Below, in pieces: positions 28,181 to 36,761 of a stretch of DNA of 37,113 nucleotides. Origin of the DNA: a virus; the IMG/VR virus record IMGVR_UViG_3300042377_000343, positions 1 to 37,113 of that record; one strand, 5' to 3'. Under the pieces are notes generated by a model. It did no database searches. It was given only the letters and a program-made list of their open reading frames with translations, and was not told where the DNA came from. The position numbers and the translations under genes are program-made. Numbering within the stretch: position 1 is the first letter of the stretch; every line of letters starts with the position of its first letter.

Positions 28181-28380
28181 TTGCGTTCGATGAGTTTGGC
28201 TTCGGCGATGGCGACCTTGAGGGCTTCGTCATTATCGGCTACGATAACGGGCATCCCCGTGATGATGTTTCCCTTGGTGGGGAATTTGGCGTAGTGGCTG
28301 ATGACCTTGCTTGCCGCATCATAGAAGACGCCGACTTTGCCGGCCTCGACCGGGATTGAGATCTTAGAAGGAGAGGACAT
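28177..28380 (-). CDS. Small hypothetical protein after the tail fibre
   Basis: This 67-residue protein is assigned the ATG at 28380, overlapping the fibre gene end by 17 bases; the frame is open further up but would lie inside the fibre gene. It reads as beta strands ([22 protein letters not shown]) then a turn and a final charged helix ([16 protein letters not shown]). Such proteins behind fibre genes may be fibre chaperones or part of the adsorption apparatus. No known family is recognised. Confidence 0.5.
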   Translation of the reverse strand: MSSPSKISIPVEAGKVGVFYDAASKVISHYAKFPTKGNIITGMPVIVADNDEALKVAIAEAKLIERK

Positions 28381-29905
28381 TGATGTAATTGTAGCCCACG
28401 TCGTAGACGGTGGAAACATTGGCAGAATACCAATTCCCGTTGTACCAGACGGCGTTGTAATAAGGAGAAGCTGTCCCACCTGCGGCGGTGGTCTGGGTCG
28501 TGCCGTCGCTGAAGGTCAATCCGCCAAGGCCAAAGGTCGCTGGGCTTGAAGGGTAAGAAGGGGAAGAAAAGGTGATGTATCCGGGAGTGATATACATGGC
28601 CCCCGATGGGCTACCCATATTGGTCGAGGTATAGGTAATGCTTCCGGGCGTGGTATAGCCGACATCAAATGTGTAACCGTCCGAGCTACTTGACCGGGAT
28701 GAGCTAAACCCCTTGTAGTTATACAAGGCCGCATCGGTACGGGTCACCCCATAGTCGTCATACTGATAGGAAACGATCAGCCGATCTCCGTCGATGTTGG
28801 TGGTCCTGAACGGAAGTCCAGCCGATGCGGCCGTCTTGGTTACGTCGATTAGAGTCGAAGCAAAGGTCGAAGTATTGTCTCCCGAAGCGTAGGTGATCGG
28901 GCTGGTGATCGCACCGCCAGACCAGCTCGCCGACGGCGTGGCCCATTCGGTATTGTAGTCCGTTCCGTTAATCTTCGACAGCACCTGACCCGCCGTACCG
29001 CCGACTGGGACGCCGACGCCTGCGACGCCCTGCGCTCCCGCATCACCCTCAGGTCCGGGGACGCCTTGCTCGCCCTGAATGCCCTGCGGGCCTTCGATGC
29101 CTTGAATGCCTTGCGGACCTTGATCGCCTTGCGGACCTTGAGGGCCAGTCGCCCCCGCATCTCCCTGAGGGCCAGTCGCCCCCGTGGCTCCAGTAGCACC
29201 CGTCGGACCCTGCGGGCCAGTCGGGCCGGCGGGGCCAGTCTCGCCTGCCACACCTTGGATACCCTGCGGCCCTTGGATGCCCGCCGCGCCTTCAAGATTT
29301 ACCGACCAGGCTGCGTACGTTCCCGCGCCCGTGTGATTCTTGATATCGACTACCATCACGCCGGTGACCGAGTCATAACTCGTCACGTCGCCGTGCATAT
29401 GGTTGGAGTTGTCGTAAGCGACGATGATGCTCTGCTGCGTGGAGTAGGCCAGTCCCGTGGCGACAGTCAGAGTCTTAATCCCGTTGCCGATTAGAAGGCT
29501 CGTTGTCGAGGTCGTAGCGTACTTGTCGCCGTTGATACCTTGGATACCTTGGATGCCCTGCGGGCCGGTCGGGCCGATAGGACCAGTCTCGCCTTGCGGG
29601 CCTTGCGGGCCGGTCGCGCCGTTCTCGCCGGCGACGCCTTGCGGACCCTGCGGGCCGGTGGCTCCAATCGGACCCTGAATCCCAGCTTGCCCTTCGTCGC
29701 CCTTATCACCCTTGACCCCTTGGATACCTTGGATGCCTTGGACGCCCTGAATGCCGTGGTTGCCCTGCTCGCCTTGGATGCCCTGAGGGCCAATCAAGCC
29801 TTGGGGTCCAGCGGGGCCGGCGGGTCCGACCGGGCCTTGCGGGCCGGGGACATTGATGTCGACCGTGAAGGAAGCCGCCTGGTTGATGCTGATGGTAAGG
29901 GCCAT
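28364..29905 (-). CDS. Collagen-like tail fibre
   Basis: This 513-residue protein has two Gly-X-Y blocks, residues about 21-126 and 207-296, with many GPQG, GIQG and GATG triplets. They frame a globular module (about 127-206) containing [20 protein letters not shown] and TYAAWSVNL, common in phage fibres. A C-terminal region (297-513) has Ser/Tyr-rich strands ([34 protein letters not shown]) and would be the trimeric tip binding the host surface. It likely forms trimeric triple-helical rods. The start shares a base with the preceding stop (TAATG). Confidence 0.85.
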   Translation of the reverse strand: MALTISINQAASFTVDINVPGPQGPVGPAGPAGPQGLIGPQGIQGEQGNHGIQGVQGIQGIQGVKGDKGDEGQAGIQGPIGATGPQGPQGVAGENGATGPQGPQGETGPIGPTGPQGIQGIQGINGDKYATTSTTSLLIGNGIKTLTVATGLAYSTQQSIIVAYDNSNHMHGDVTSYDSVTGVMVVDIKNHTGAGTYAAWSVNLEGAAGIQGPQGIQGVAGETGPAGPTGPQGPTGATGATGATGPQGDAGATGPQGPQGDQGPQGIQGIEGPQGIQGEQGVPGPEGDAGAQGVAGVGVPVGGTAGQVLSKINGTDYNTEWATPSASWSGGAITSPITYASGDNTSTFASTLIDVTKTAASAGLPFRTTNIDGDRLIVSYQYDDYGVTRTDAALYNYKGFSSSRSSSSDGYTFDVGYTTPGSITYTSTNMGSPSGAMYITPGYITFSSPSYPSSPATFGLGGLTFSDGTTQTTAAGGTASPYYNAVWYNGNWYSANVSTVYDVGYNYINVLSF

Positions 29906-30240
29906 TAGTTGGTAGCCCCGGCGGGAACCGGGTTAGGGGTGACGTTGGGTAGGATGGCGATACGGATCGTCTCGGAGTAGAAGGTCACGTCGCCTTGAAT
30001 GAACTGGATGTCCCAGTAGGCCGTCCCATGGTTCCAGTCCTGCGTATTCTCGTAGGACATGGTGAACTGGGTCGGGCTGTTCAGGGTGACCGTGAAATAA
30101 TGCTTCTTATTGCGGGCATCCAGCAGCGCGGAGTGGATGGTGACGCCGGTCAGGTTGGCAGGCCACCCCGCTTCGGGGGTGTAGTTGGCCACTCCTGAAA
30201 AGGTTTGGCCCTGCTTAAACTCATGGGTGGTGCAGGACAT
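29905..30240 (-). CDS. Small fibre-associated structural protein
   Basis: This 111-residue protein starts at ATG 30240. A later-motif copy ends 16 nt upstream and supports this start over an upstream in-frame ATG at 30327 that would overlap the previous gene. It reads as a beta sandwich: [56 protein letters not shown] and [14 protein letters not shown]. This spacing fits a common phage-fibre-linked family, in which G-x-TF, DLTG-like and SET-x-x-I elements recur. It likely sits at the fibre base. Confidence 0.65.
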   Translation of the reverse strand: MSCTTHEFKQGQTFSGVANYTPEAGWPANLTGVTIHSALLDARNKKHYFTVTLNSPTQFTMSYENTQDWNHGTAYWDIQFIQGDVTFYSETIRIAILPNVTPNPVPAGATN

Positions 30241-30256
30241 AGGTTCGCCGTTTGGG

Positions 30257-30272
30257 TTTAGCCGTATGTCAA
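30257..30272 (-). promoter_or_regulatory. Late-gene motif TTGACA-N3-GGCTAAA, copy 4
   Basis: The minus-strand reading is TTGACATACGGCTAAA, followed by CCCAA as in other copies, ending 16 nt before the ATG at 30240. It overlaps the end of the 30269-31618 gene, so the motif is not confined to empty gaps. Confidence 0.65.
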
Positions 30273-31618
30273 TCCAGCCAGAAGAACCAATCTGAGACGG
30301 GTTTTGCCGGGTTAGACCCGCCAGCAATGCCCTTGGTGATGACCTTGATCAGGATAGGTCGGTACGACGGAGGTTGTTCCGGGCCGTCTGGGTAGTACTG
30401 TTCGTTCTGCTGGAAAAAGTCACGGGAAATATAGTTCAGAGAACCTTCTCCAAGATTGTTCCTTGAATAAGTGCTTGGGGTGGGGAATCCCACCAGTTCG
30501 CCGTTGACGTAAAAGGCACCAGCACCCGGCGTGTAGTTGGCCGTATCGGATGGGTTAAAGTCAGCGTCGCTGAACGTATAATCTACCTCCAATGGGGAAC
30601 TGGAGTTTTCCGTGACCGTCACATAAGTCGGCTCACCTTGGCTGTCATAGGTAATCGTCGTGGTTTCGGTATTCGTCTCCATTGCCCAACTGCTTCTTAC
30701 CTTTCTTTTTAGATAAGGTCGGTTGGTTGCGTATTCGTCCTCCATTACGGAAGCAGCTCCCTTTACGGACTTCTCGGTGTAATTAGAGATGATATATGGA
30801 GGGTTTGAAGTATCGACAAACTGGCTGGTGCTTTGACCTTGAAAAGCCTCAAAGATCGCGCCGTAGATTCCTCCAAATAGACCGTCAGTAGACGGACCCG
30901 TTGAAGCCTCGTAGGCGGAGAGGTTCTCGTTTCTGACATAGTTGAAAGCCCTGTTCCATTGGGGGAAGATGGTCCAATCGTTATAGGTGCCGGAACCGCC
31001 CGCCTGGTAGGCCGTGACATTGATGATAGGATGCAGCGGGTCCGTCGTCAGGTCCACCGAGTTCACCCTTGCGAGCATATAGTCGGTGCTGATCGCTTCG
31101 TTGCCCGTGACGGTGATATCCCACAGGTCAATCGGACCAATCGGGTAGGAACCAGTCCCGTTGAACGAAGTCACGTCCAGCACCATTACGCCAGTCTGAT
31201 TGTTGTAAGTCCTTACGACCCCTTGCATATTCTTTTGGGAGTCTGACCGAAGCACTAGGCTGATTGTTTGGTCGGCCCTGAATGTCCGGCCAGTCTGGAT
31301 GTTGATATTGAGTGCTTCCTGAATCTTCAGCTCGATCACCGTATTGGAAGTCGCCGTCTGATTCCCACCGTAGATATAGACAATCCAGCCGACCTCAAGG
31401 TTGTTACCGAAAGTAATCGGGTTAAGCGTGATATTGCGCGTCAGGTTTTCGCTGATCGTGAACTGTTCCGTAGACTTAGATGTGAACGGGCCGGAGGTAA
31501 ACTCTCCGTAAATGATGATGGGACGGTTTTTCGGCGGCTCGTCAGGTACGGAAGGAATCGACTGAAGGCCGTAAAACCTCCCGCGCATATATACAGGACT
31601 ACCATTGACAAAAATCAT
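30269..31618 (-). CDS. Tail / baseplate protein sharing a module with the fibre
   Basis: This 449-residue protein is of unknown detailed role. Residues 117-171 (NMQGVVRTYNNQTGVMVLDV then NGTGSYPIGPIDLWDITV) match the globular module of the collagen-like fibre, so the two likely share a fold and a common origin. The remainder is beta-rich, Thr/Asn/Tyr-rich and lacks coiled coils. The gene starts overlapping the preceding stop by ATGA. It probably forms part of the distal tail or receptor-binding apparatus. Base composition is a little lower in GC than the head genes. Confidence 0.6.
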   Translation of the reverse strand: MIFVNGSPVYMRGRFYGLQSIPSVPDEPPKNRPIIIYGEFTSGPFTSKSTEQFTISENLTRNITLNPITFGNNLEVGWIVYIYGGNQTATSNTVIELKIQEALNINIQTGRTFRADQTISLVLRSDSQKNMQGVVRTYNNQTGVMVLDVTSFNGTGSYPIGPIDLWDITVTGNEAISTDYMLARVNSVDLTTDPLHPIINVTAYQAGGSGTYNDWTIFPQWNRAFNYVRNENLSAYEASTGPSTDGLFGGIYGAIFEAFQGQSTSQFVDTSNPPYIISNYTEKSVKGAASVMEDEYATNRPYLKRKVRSSWAMETNTETTTITYDSQGEPTYVTVTENSSSPLEVDYTFSDADFNPSDTANYTPGAGAFYVNGELVGFPTPSTYSRNNLGEGSLNYISRDFFQQNEQYYPDGPEQPPSYRPILIKVITKGIAGGSNPAKPVSDWFFWLD

Positions 31619-32274
31619 ACTCGGTAGAAGTAATAAAACGCAGAGTTCGGTTGGGAGAATTTATGTCTTTCAGACCAGACCGGGTTTGAAATGAACTGGA
31701 TGAATGAGACGGCAGGCGGAGGCGTCGTGGGTGCGTTCTTGTCCTTCTGGGCCATTGCAATCAGGATATGTCCGAAACTATCGCTGTCATTCTGCTTCGC
31801 ATTATACCCCTTGATGGTGGGGTATTGTGTGGTAGTGAAATCAGAGGAGGGCCAGATGGCGAGCTGCCCATCCATCTGCGGGCCGGCCTTGAGGTAGATG
31901 TAGCATTCGCCTTCAGAGTTCCAGACGTAGGCGGCGCGGGGGGTCGGGTCCGACCGGGACGTCAGAAGGTTCTGCGAACCGATATTACCGATGCAAGGGA
32001 TGATGCTATTGATGGTCGACGGGTATACCGAAAAGGTATCGTCTCCGTTGTCCTTCAACTGCCAAGGGAATACAGTCGGTGCGTCGACCGTCTCTTGGCC
32101 TAATCCAAAAGACACACCACCCATGCCTGACATGAACTGGATGTCATTAGACATCATCGGCCTGGACTTGTCAGCCGATCCGGCGAGCTGGTTCAGCGCG
32201 TTGGCCGAGATGGGCTGTCCGGCAGCGAATGAGCCGTCGAGCGATCCGCTGTTAAATCCAGAGATGGAACGCAT
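31615..32274 (-). CDS. Hypothetical tail protein
   Basis: This 219-residue protein begins MRSISGFNSGSLDGSFAAGQPISANALNQLA, a Ser/Gly/Asn-rich flexible N-terminus like those linking to other tail parts, and continues with beta-rich content (DDTFSVYPSTINSIIP, CYIYLKAGPQMDGQLAIW). Cys and Trp residues are few. It overlaps neighbours by TAATG and ATGA junctions in the tail operon. A distal tail or fibre-adaptor function is likely from position, not motif. Confidence 0.6.
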   Translation of the reverse strand: MRSISGFNSGSLDGSFAAGQPISANALNQLAGSADKSRPMMSNDIQFMSGMGGVSFGLGQETVDAPTVFPWQLKDNGDDTFSVYPSTINSIIPCIGNIGSQNLLTSRSDPTPRAAYVWNSEGECYIYLKAGPQMDGQLAIWPSSDFTTTQYPTIKGYNAKQNDSDSFGHILIAMAQKDKNAPTTPPPAVSFIQFISNPVWSERHKFSQPNSAFYYFYRV

Positions 32275-33212
32275 TACTGGTTTCCGATTGCAGGATAGAC
32301 GTCCTTGTCCCAGCCGGAGATACCAGAAAGCATCAGGTCAGCAGTCACCTTCCAGATGCCGCCGAACTGCTCGACGGAGCAAGCCGTGACTAGGAATCCA
32401 CGGTTAATCTTAGCGAGGAATTCAGCCGTGTAGATGAAAGAGCCGCCGTACTGGCCCGTGGCAAGTCCAATGTAGGCAGAAGGGAGACTATACAATCCTC
32501 CATTCGTATTCCAACCAACATAGGAGGCATATGTTACTGCAACCGTCTCATCGCTCACATAAAACAAACAGCGCAGGGTGTTCGACGGCTTGTAGTAGTT
32601 CTTGATGCCGGCCTTGATGTTGATTCCTCCTTGGGCCAGTTCCGCCTCTTTTTGATTGGGCAAGAAACCGACGAACTGGAACGCCTGGGTGGCACCACCT
32701 GCGGCAACAGCCGGACGCCAAAGGGCGCGGTTCGGATTGGTGACAGGATTTGGATCCCATCCAGATGCGGAAGGAAATCCTGCAAGTACTTTGCTAAGAA
32801 CTGGTGAACCAGTAGGGCAGAAGACTTTAAGGAAGTTAGGATGATGCTCGATAGGCTCGGAAGCCGTAGAACCAGACATGATGACCTGAGTAATCGTCTT
32901 GGTGCCTCCGCTGATGTCAGGATCGATGCCGCAGAAGTCGGCGGTCACGGTAAGGACATTGGCCTTATCGTATACCATGTTCGACTTCCATACTTTCAGG
33001 TTGGAGAATTTGGAAGGTGCCCCCGGAACAAGGCTTTGAAAAGTAGTACCCTTGGCGAAGGTAGTCGTGAAGTTGTTCGCCTGGGCGGCATCCCACTTGA
33101 ACTTGACCTGAGCTTGGAGCAGACCGAATCCATCGGCCTCGATTTGCCAACCCGGCTGTGGGATTGGACTTACGAGGTTATTGCCGAAAGGCTTTACTGT
33201 TAGGGAAGGCAT
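32274..33212 (-). CDS. Hypothetical tail protein downstream of the tape measure
   Basis: This 312-residue protein directly follows the tape-measure gene (TAATG), where distal tail proteins are encoded. It is beta-rich, with aromatic segments (FKWDAAQANNFTTTF, NIKAGIKNYYKPSNTLRCLFYV) and Gly/Ser loops near residues 105-125. It has no lysozyme, peptidase or coiled-coil signature. It could form the tail-tip ring to which fibres attach, like lambda gpM/gpL or Dit in role, but the sequence alone does not show the family. Confidence 0.6.
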   Translation of the reverse strand: MPSLTVKPFGNNLVSPIPQPGWQIEADGFGLLQAQVKFKWDAAQANNFTTTFAKGTTFQSLVPGAPSKFSNLKVWKSNMVYDKANVLTVTADFCGIDPDISGGTKTITQVIMSGSTASEPIEHHPNFLKVFCPTGSPVLSKVLAGFPSASGWDPNPVTNPNRALWRPAVAAGGATQAFQFVGFLPNQKEAELAQGGINIKAGIKNYYKPSNTLRCLFYVSDETVAVTYASYVGWNTNGGLYSLPSAYIGLATGQYGGSFIYTAEFLAKINRGFLVTACSVEQFGGIWKVTADLMLSGISGWDKDVYPAIGNQ

Positions 33213-34387
33213 TATCGTAGAAGTACGTCAGGGGTGCGCGGACTAGATTCCGCTCCAGGCTTGGTATTCTGGGCGGTCTCTTCGGTCGCAGTTGCGATTC
33301 GCTCAAGGGGGGTGAAGGCCAAGGCTCCGAAGATGTCGCCTCCGCCCATCTGCTGCATCTGGGACGCCGCGCCGGCTTCGGCCATACCGAAGGGGGAGAG
33401 AACCTTGCCCTTACCCTTTAGTTGTTCGTCGATTTCCGCCGCCGCCGCATCGCGCAGATTCTTGGGGTAGAACTTCAAGACTCGCTCCTTGAGTTCCTCG
33501 TTAGTCATGTATTCAGGAGAGTTCCTGATTTGACGGGCAATCTTATCTTTAAAATTTTCAAAAGGATTCCAGAAACCCGGGTCCATGATTTCTTTTAACA
33601 TTTGTGCCAAGTCTTCCATGATTGCATGGAATCCTCCGACCAAATCAATTAGCATATTCTTGAAGGACCGTCCAATATTTACCAAAAAGTCTCCGAGTCT
33701 GGCGGCAGCGGATGTTTCTTCTTTCCCGGCGTTATAATAACTACGAGCAGCCTCATCGATGGCCTTTGAGCCAGCCTTGATGATCGGAAGAAGTTCCTTG
33801 AAGGAGTCTCCGAACATCTTCGTGCCGTAGTAAAGCAGCGTGGCTTCGTCCGTTCCAGCGGCGTAAGAGTCGGCCAGCATCTTCATTGCTTTTTGATGAT
33901 TAAAAGTACCATCAGCGACCTCGTCCATTCCGACGCCCATCTTGGCGAGGATGTTGGTCAGCTCGCCGCCCTTTATGCGAGCCTCGCCCATGCGGCGCGT
34001 GAACTCGACCGCAGACTTTACCATTGTTTGTAGACTGACTCCGAACGCCTGACCGACGGCCTCGACCTGACGAATCTGATCGATGGAAAGGCCGGTGGAA
34101 ATTGAGGCCAGGCGAATCTGCTTTGCGTAGTCTACGATTTCCTTGATCTTAGAAAGCGCGGCAGAAAGCATTCCACCGAAGGCGTCGAAGAACGCACCGA
34201 CCAATCCGCCGATAGGTCCGGCAATCATTGTTCCGATTCCTTGCATGGTGCTGAACTCCTTGGCGGTGGCGGCAAAAGGATTCTGCATACCTCCCTTTCC
34301 CATGTTCCCGATGGATTTGCCGGCTCCAGCCAAGCCCTTCTCCAGCTCAGTCTGGTCTAGTCCAATTGTTACTGATAGGTCGGCCAT
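33212..34387 (-). CDS. Tape measure protein (short)
   Basis: This 391-residue, largely helical protein has a hydrophobic central stretch (residues about 50-75, GIGTMIAGPIGGLVGAFFDAF) and the C-terminal pattern FGALAFTPLERIATATEETAQNT, typical of tape-measure ends that bind the tail initiator. Length sets tail length at roughly 0.15 nm per residue, giving about 59 nm, short next to lambda (853 residues, about 135 nm). It starts five bases after the chaperone-like gene. Order chaperone, tape measure, distal proteins supports the call. Confidence 0.85.
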   Translation of the reverse strand: MADLSVTIGLDQTELEKGLAGAGKSIGNMGKGGMQNPFAATAKEFSTMQGIGTMIAGPIGGLVGAFFDAFGGMLSAALSKIKEIVDYAKQIRLASISTGLSIDQIRQVEAVGQAFGVSLQTMVKSAVEFTRRMGEARIKGGELTNILAKMGVGMDEVADGTFNHQKAMKMLADSYAAGTDEATLLYYGTKMFGDSFKELLPIIKAGSKAIDEAARSYYNAGKEETSAAARLGDFLVNIGRSFKNMLIDLVGGFHAIMEDLAQMLKEIMDPGFWNPFENFKDKIARQIRNSPEYMTNEELKERVLKFYPKNLRDAAAAEIDEQLKGKGKVLSPFGMAEAGAASQMQQMGGGDIFGALAFTPLERIATATEETAQNTKPGAESSPRTPDVLLR

Positions 34388-34392
34388 CGGTG

Positions 34393-34989
34393 TTAGGGTA
34401 GGTTGTTCGCCTTTTTGTAGGCTTCAATACGTTCGTCGAAATTCTCTAAATCTTTCTCCTGCTCAGAGGAAAGGATATCAATCTTAGCTCCGTTGTAGAT
34501 TGCGCTGGCGACGGACATCCAGACGGCCTCGCCCTCCGGCATCGTCCATGCTTCCTCCAGGCTGACGCCGTTACGGCAGAGGTTGGATACGCAGGAGAGC
34601 GGGAACGGGATATCTTCGTACTTCTTATTCTCCTTATTCTTATCATCCTTCTTCCAGAACTTGGGGTAAGACAGGGAGACTTTGATGCAGCCTAGGATGA
34701 CACCAATGCAGCGCGAGTAGTACTTCTTGCTGATCGCCATGCGGGCGATGTACATTTTCTCGATGTATGAAAGGGGACGTCCCATCTCATGTTTGTCGTA
34801 GGTCGACAGAATCCGCGCAGCCATGACGACCTGCACCGGGTTAAACTCGTACTTCTCCGGGTCGAGGAACGGCGACTCGATGGCCTCAAGGGCGATGCGG
34901 TGACGCAGGCAGAAAGGACGAAGCGTCCTGCCGCACACCTTATCTTGGCGGGGCAGGACGGTCGTAGCCTGTAGGTAGCGAGCATCCAT
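34393..34989 (-). CDS. Tail assembly chaperone-like protein
   Basis: This 198-residue protein starts at ATG 34989; the frame is open upstream but would overlap the previous gene. It is helical and basic in the first half (VVMAARILSTYDKHEMGR) with a KKDDKNKENKKYED loop, and ends in an acidic then basic helix. The gene sits immediately before the tape measure, where lambda gpG/gpGT-like chaperones are encoded. I see no second overlapping frame and no clear slippery heptamer, so a G/GT-style frameshift is not supported. Function is from position. Confidence 0.55.
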   Translation of the reverse strand: MDARYLQATTVLPRQDKVCGRTLRPFCLRHRIALEAIESPFLDPEKYEFNPVQVVMAARILSTYDKHEMGRPLSYIEKMYIARMAISKKYYSRCIGVILGCIKVSLSYPKFWKKDDKNKENKKYEDIPFPLSCVSNLCRNGVSLEEAWTMPEGEAVWMSVASAIYNGAKIDILSSEQEKDLENFDERIEAYKKANNLP

Positions 34990-35005
34990 CGTGGATGCTG
35001 CCCTA

Positions 35006-35338
35006 TTAGGCGATTTCCTGATACTTGACGCCCTTGATGCTGACCTTGCGGAAATCCTTGTTCGTACCCTTGTCTTCAAGGGACTTCAGAATCCAAGAGA
35101 TACCGAGATAGGTGAAGCGCGAACCGGGTTCCGGGGTGGTGCCAGTCTTCAGGACGCCTTCAAGGGTGATTTCCTGAAAGAGGTCATCCAGGCGGTCCGT
35201 GATCACACGGCCTTCTTCGTCGGCGACTTCAACGTCGAGCTTGAAGGTCTGGGAAAGGGAGTCGGACTGGAGGGTCGCATAGGAGACCGTGCCATAAAGT
35301 CCGTAAAAGTGTGCTACGCCGAAGTCGATTGCTGCCAT
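35006..35338 (-). CDS. Putative tail tube protein
   Basis: This 110-residue beta-rich protein contains SYATLQSDSLSQTFKLDVEV, a DDLFQEITLEGVLK region with charged loops, and YLGISWILKSLED. The pattern of long strands and one helix near residue 45 fits the tail tube/Hcp fold, though it is short for the class (lambda gpV is 246). It lies after the tail-terminator-like gene and before the chaperone, where the tube gene is expected. A strong late motif precedes it, fitting high expression. Two stop codons in tandem (TAATAG) end it. Confidence 0.5.
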   Translation of the reverse strand: MAAIDFGVAHFYGLYGTVSYATLQSDSLSQTFKLDVEVADEEGRVITDRLDDLFQEITLEGVLKTGTTPEPGSRFTYLGISWILKSLEDKGTNKDFRKVSIKGVKYQEIA

Positions 35339-35349
35339 AGTCGTATGGG

Positions 35350-35365
35350 TTTAGCCAAGTGTCAA
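35350..35365 (-). promoter_or_regulatory. Late-gene motif TTGACA-N3-GGCTAAA, copy 5
   Basis: The minus-strand reading is TTGACACTTGGCTAAA, ending 11 nt before the ATG at 35338 and overlapping the stop of the tail-terminator-like gene. It is identical in all 16 bases to the scaffold copy at 1857. Confidence 0.65.
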
Positions 35366-35808
35366 GGGGACGGGGGCATTACGCCCCAGACGGTGAATTC
35401 CAGCACATTGCCGTAGCGTCGCTGGCTCATGCCTTCCTCGTCGTTTTCAATCCACAGGTCGTACAGTTGGCCGTCGGTAACGGGGTTCCAGAGGGCTTTC
35501 AGGGCCGGCACGTCGCGCATGGCCCCAATCACCTCGACGACCCTAGCCCGGTGGGTATCCAGCGTCTCGTCGTCGGCGGACGAGTAGACATAGATTTTTA
35601 GGGTCGCTTTGTAATTTCCGAGGGTCTGGGAGCCGAGGTCTTCGATGTTGCTGCTGGACTCGGCGTGGGCGATGATGATCGGGATGACCCGGATGTCGTC
35701 GGTCACGCCCTTATGGACGGCGACGCCTGGAAACAGCGGTGCGAGGTAGCCGGCCACCCTGTTCTCAAGGACGGTACGGAAACTGAAGAAGGTAGGGTTG
35801 GACATCAT
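35362..35808 (-). CDS. Tail terminator-like protein
   Basis: This 148-residue protein (tandem ATGATG, so 147 is equally possible) has the layout of gpU-like tail terminators: an N-terminal helix (FRTVLENRVAGYLAPLFPG), a strand with VIPIIIAHAESS, the LGNYKATLKIYVYSSADDETLDTHR block and a final YGNVLEFTVWGVMP strand. It would cap the tail tube and join it to the head. It lies in the neck block between the Z-like protein and the putative tube. It overlaps the previous gene's stop. Confidence 0.65.
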   Translation of the reverse strand: MMSNPTFFSFRTVLENRVAGYLAPLFPGVAVHKGVTDDIRVIPIIIAHAESSSNIEDLGSQTLGNYKATLKIYVYSSADDETLDTHRARVVEVIGAMRDVPALKALWNPVTDGQLYDLWIENDEEGMSQRRYGNVLEFTVWGVMPPSP

Positions 35809-36761
35809 GGTGTGTTGGTAAGGGTGAAGCCTTGGAGTCGGTTGACCACGTCGATGAGTTTACCGTGGTTGCGCGGGGCTTGCAAATGCTTGAGGATGGC
35901 CACACGCATGGCAAAGGCCCGGTGGTTCATGGCCATCCGCATGAAGTGGTAGCCTTGGCTGTAGTTGCGGCCTACGGTCGAGCCGAGCTTGATTGTTGGG
36001 TCTGGGCGTCCGAGCCTAGGCTGGTAAATTGAGGTTCCGGCACCTTGGTTCATAATCCAGGCGGAGGTGGGCATACGGCCTAGTTTCAGGCCAGCGTAGT
36101 ACCAGCCAGACTTGAGCCTGCCGACGCGCTGCTGGACCCGTTTGATGTAGGACTCAACTGGCTTCCAGTTGTCCACATATACCTTTTCGGTCTTTGCGGT
36201 CTCGTAGACCTTATAGGAAGGTTTGCCGCGCCGGCGTTCGTGGATGGACTTGATGGCGGCTTCATTTGTCCCCATCATAAAGCGAGTCTTAGGCGTTCCC
36301 TTCTTGGACTCAACTTGCTTGAAATAATCGAATTCGCCTTGGCCTAAGACTCGTCCCTGTGCGACCATCTTGAAGATATAGTCAGGATAATGGGGAGGGG
36401 GAAGTTTAGCCTTGGCACCTACCCATGCGGATAGAATGCCTACATTGCCGGCAGCGGCCACCCCTGCTGCGGGAGCTTGGGCCAATGGCGCGAAAATCTT
36501 GCGGACATCCCGGCTGACAGAGTTCCTTCCCTTCGTTCGTGCCTTATTTCCGAAGCCGCCTTCTCCGCCCTTGCTGATCGATGGCTGGGAGCCTGAGAAC
36601 GGAGGCGTGAAGTCGCACATATCCTTGGCGAATAGGCGCGACTGCTGCTTCACGATTTCCTCGGAAGACTTACGCATGACCATCGCATACAGGGCTAGGT
36701 GCTTGGCGAACTGAGTGTAGTCCACCTTGACGCCCTTGGCGACTGTGACCACTTGGGCCAT
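35805..36761 (-). CDS. Neck / tail completion protein (gpZ- or HK97-gp10-like)
   Basis: This 318-residue basic protein contains VKQQSRLFAKDMCDFTPPFSG near residues 38-58, a helix-Pro pattern of HK97-gp10 and gpZ-like neck proteins. Later regions (RLKSGWYYAGLKLGRMPTSA, near 220-240) fit as well. The protein is longer than gp10-type members, with extra Gly/Lys-rich segments in the first third. Its start shares a base with the head-completion gene (TAATG). It probably links the head to the tail in the connector stack. Position gives most of the evidence. Confidence 0.6.
   Translation of the reverse strand: MAQVVTVAKGVKVDYTQFAKHLALYAMVMRKSSEEIVKQQSRLFAKDMCDFTPPFSGSQPSISKGGEGGFGNKARTKGRNSVSRDVRKIFAPLAQAPAAGVAAAGNVGILSAWVGAKAKLPPPHYPDYIFKMVAQGRVLGQGEFDYFKQVESKKGTPKTRFMMGTNEAAIKSIHERRRGKPSYKVYETAKTEKVYVDNWKPVESYIKRVQQRVGRLKSGWYYAGLKLGRMPTSAWIMNQGAGTSIYQPRLGRPDPTIKLGSTVGRNYSQGYHFMRMAMNHRAFAMRVAILKHLQAPRNHGKLIDVVNRLQGFTLTNTP

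Noticed and set aside
28900-29860. Short repeated units resembling a CRISPR or DNA repeat array
   Set aside because: Repetition is the Gly-X-Y coding pattern of the collagen-like fibre; no spacer-repeat structure.
34393-34989. G/GT-style frameshift in the chaperone-like gene
   Set aside because: No second frame extends past the stop before the tape measure starts five bases later.
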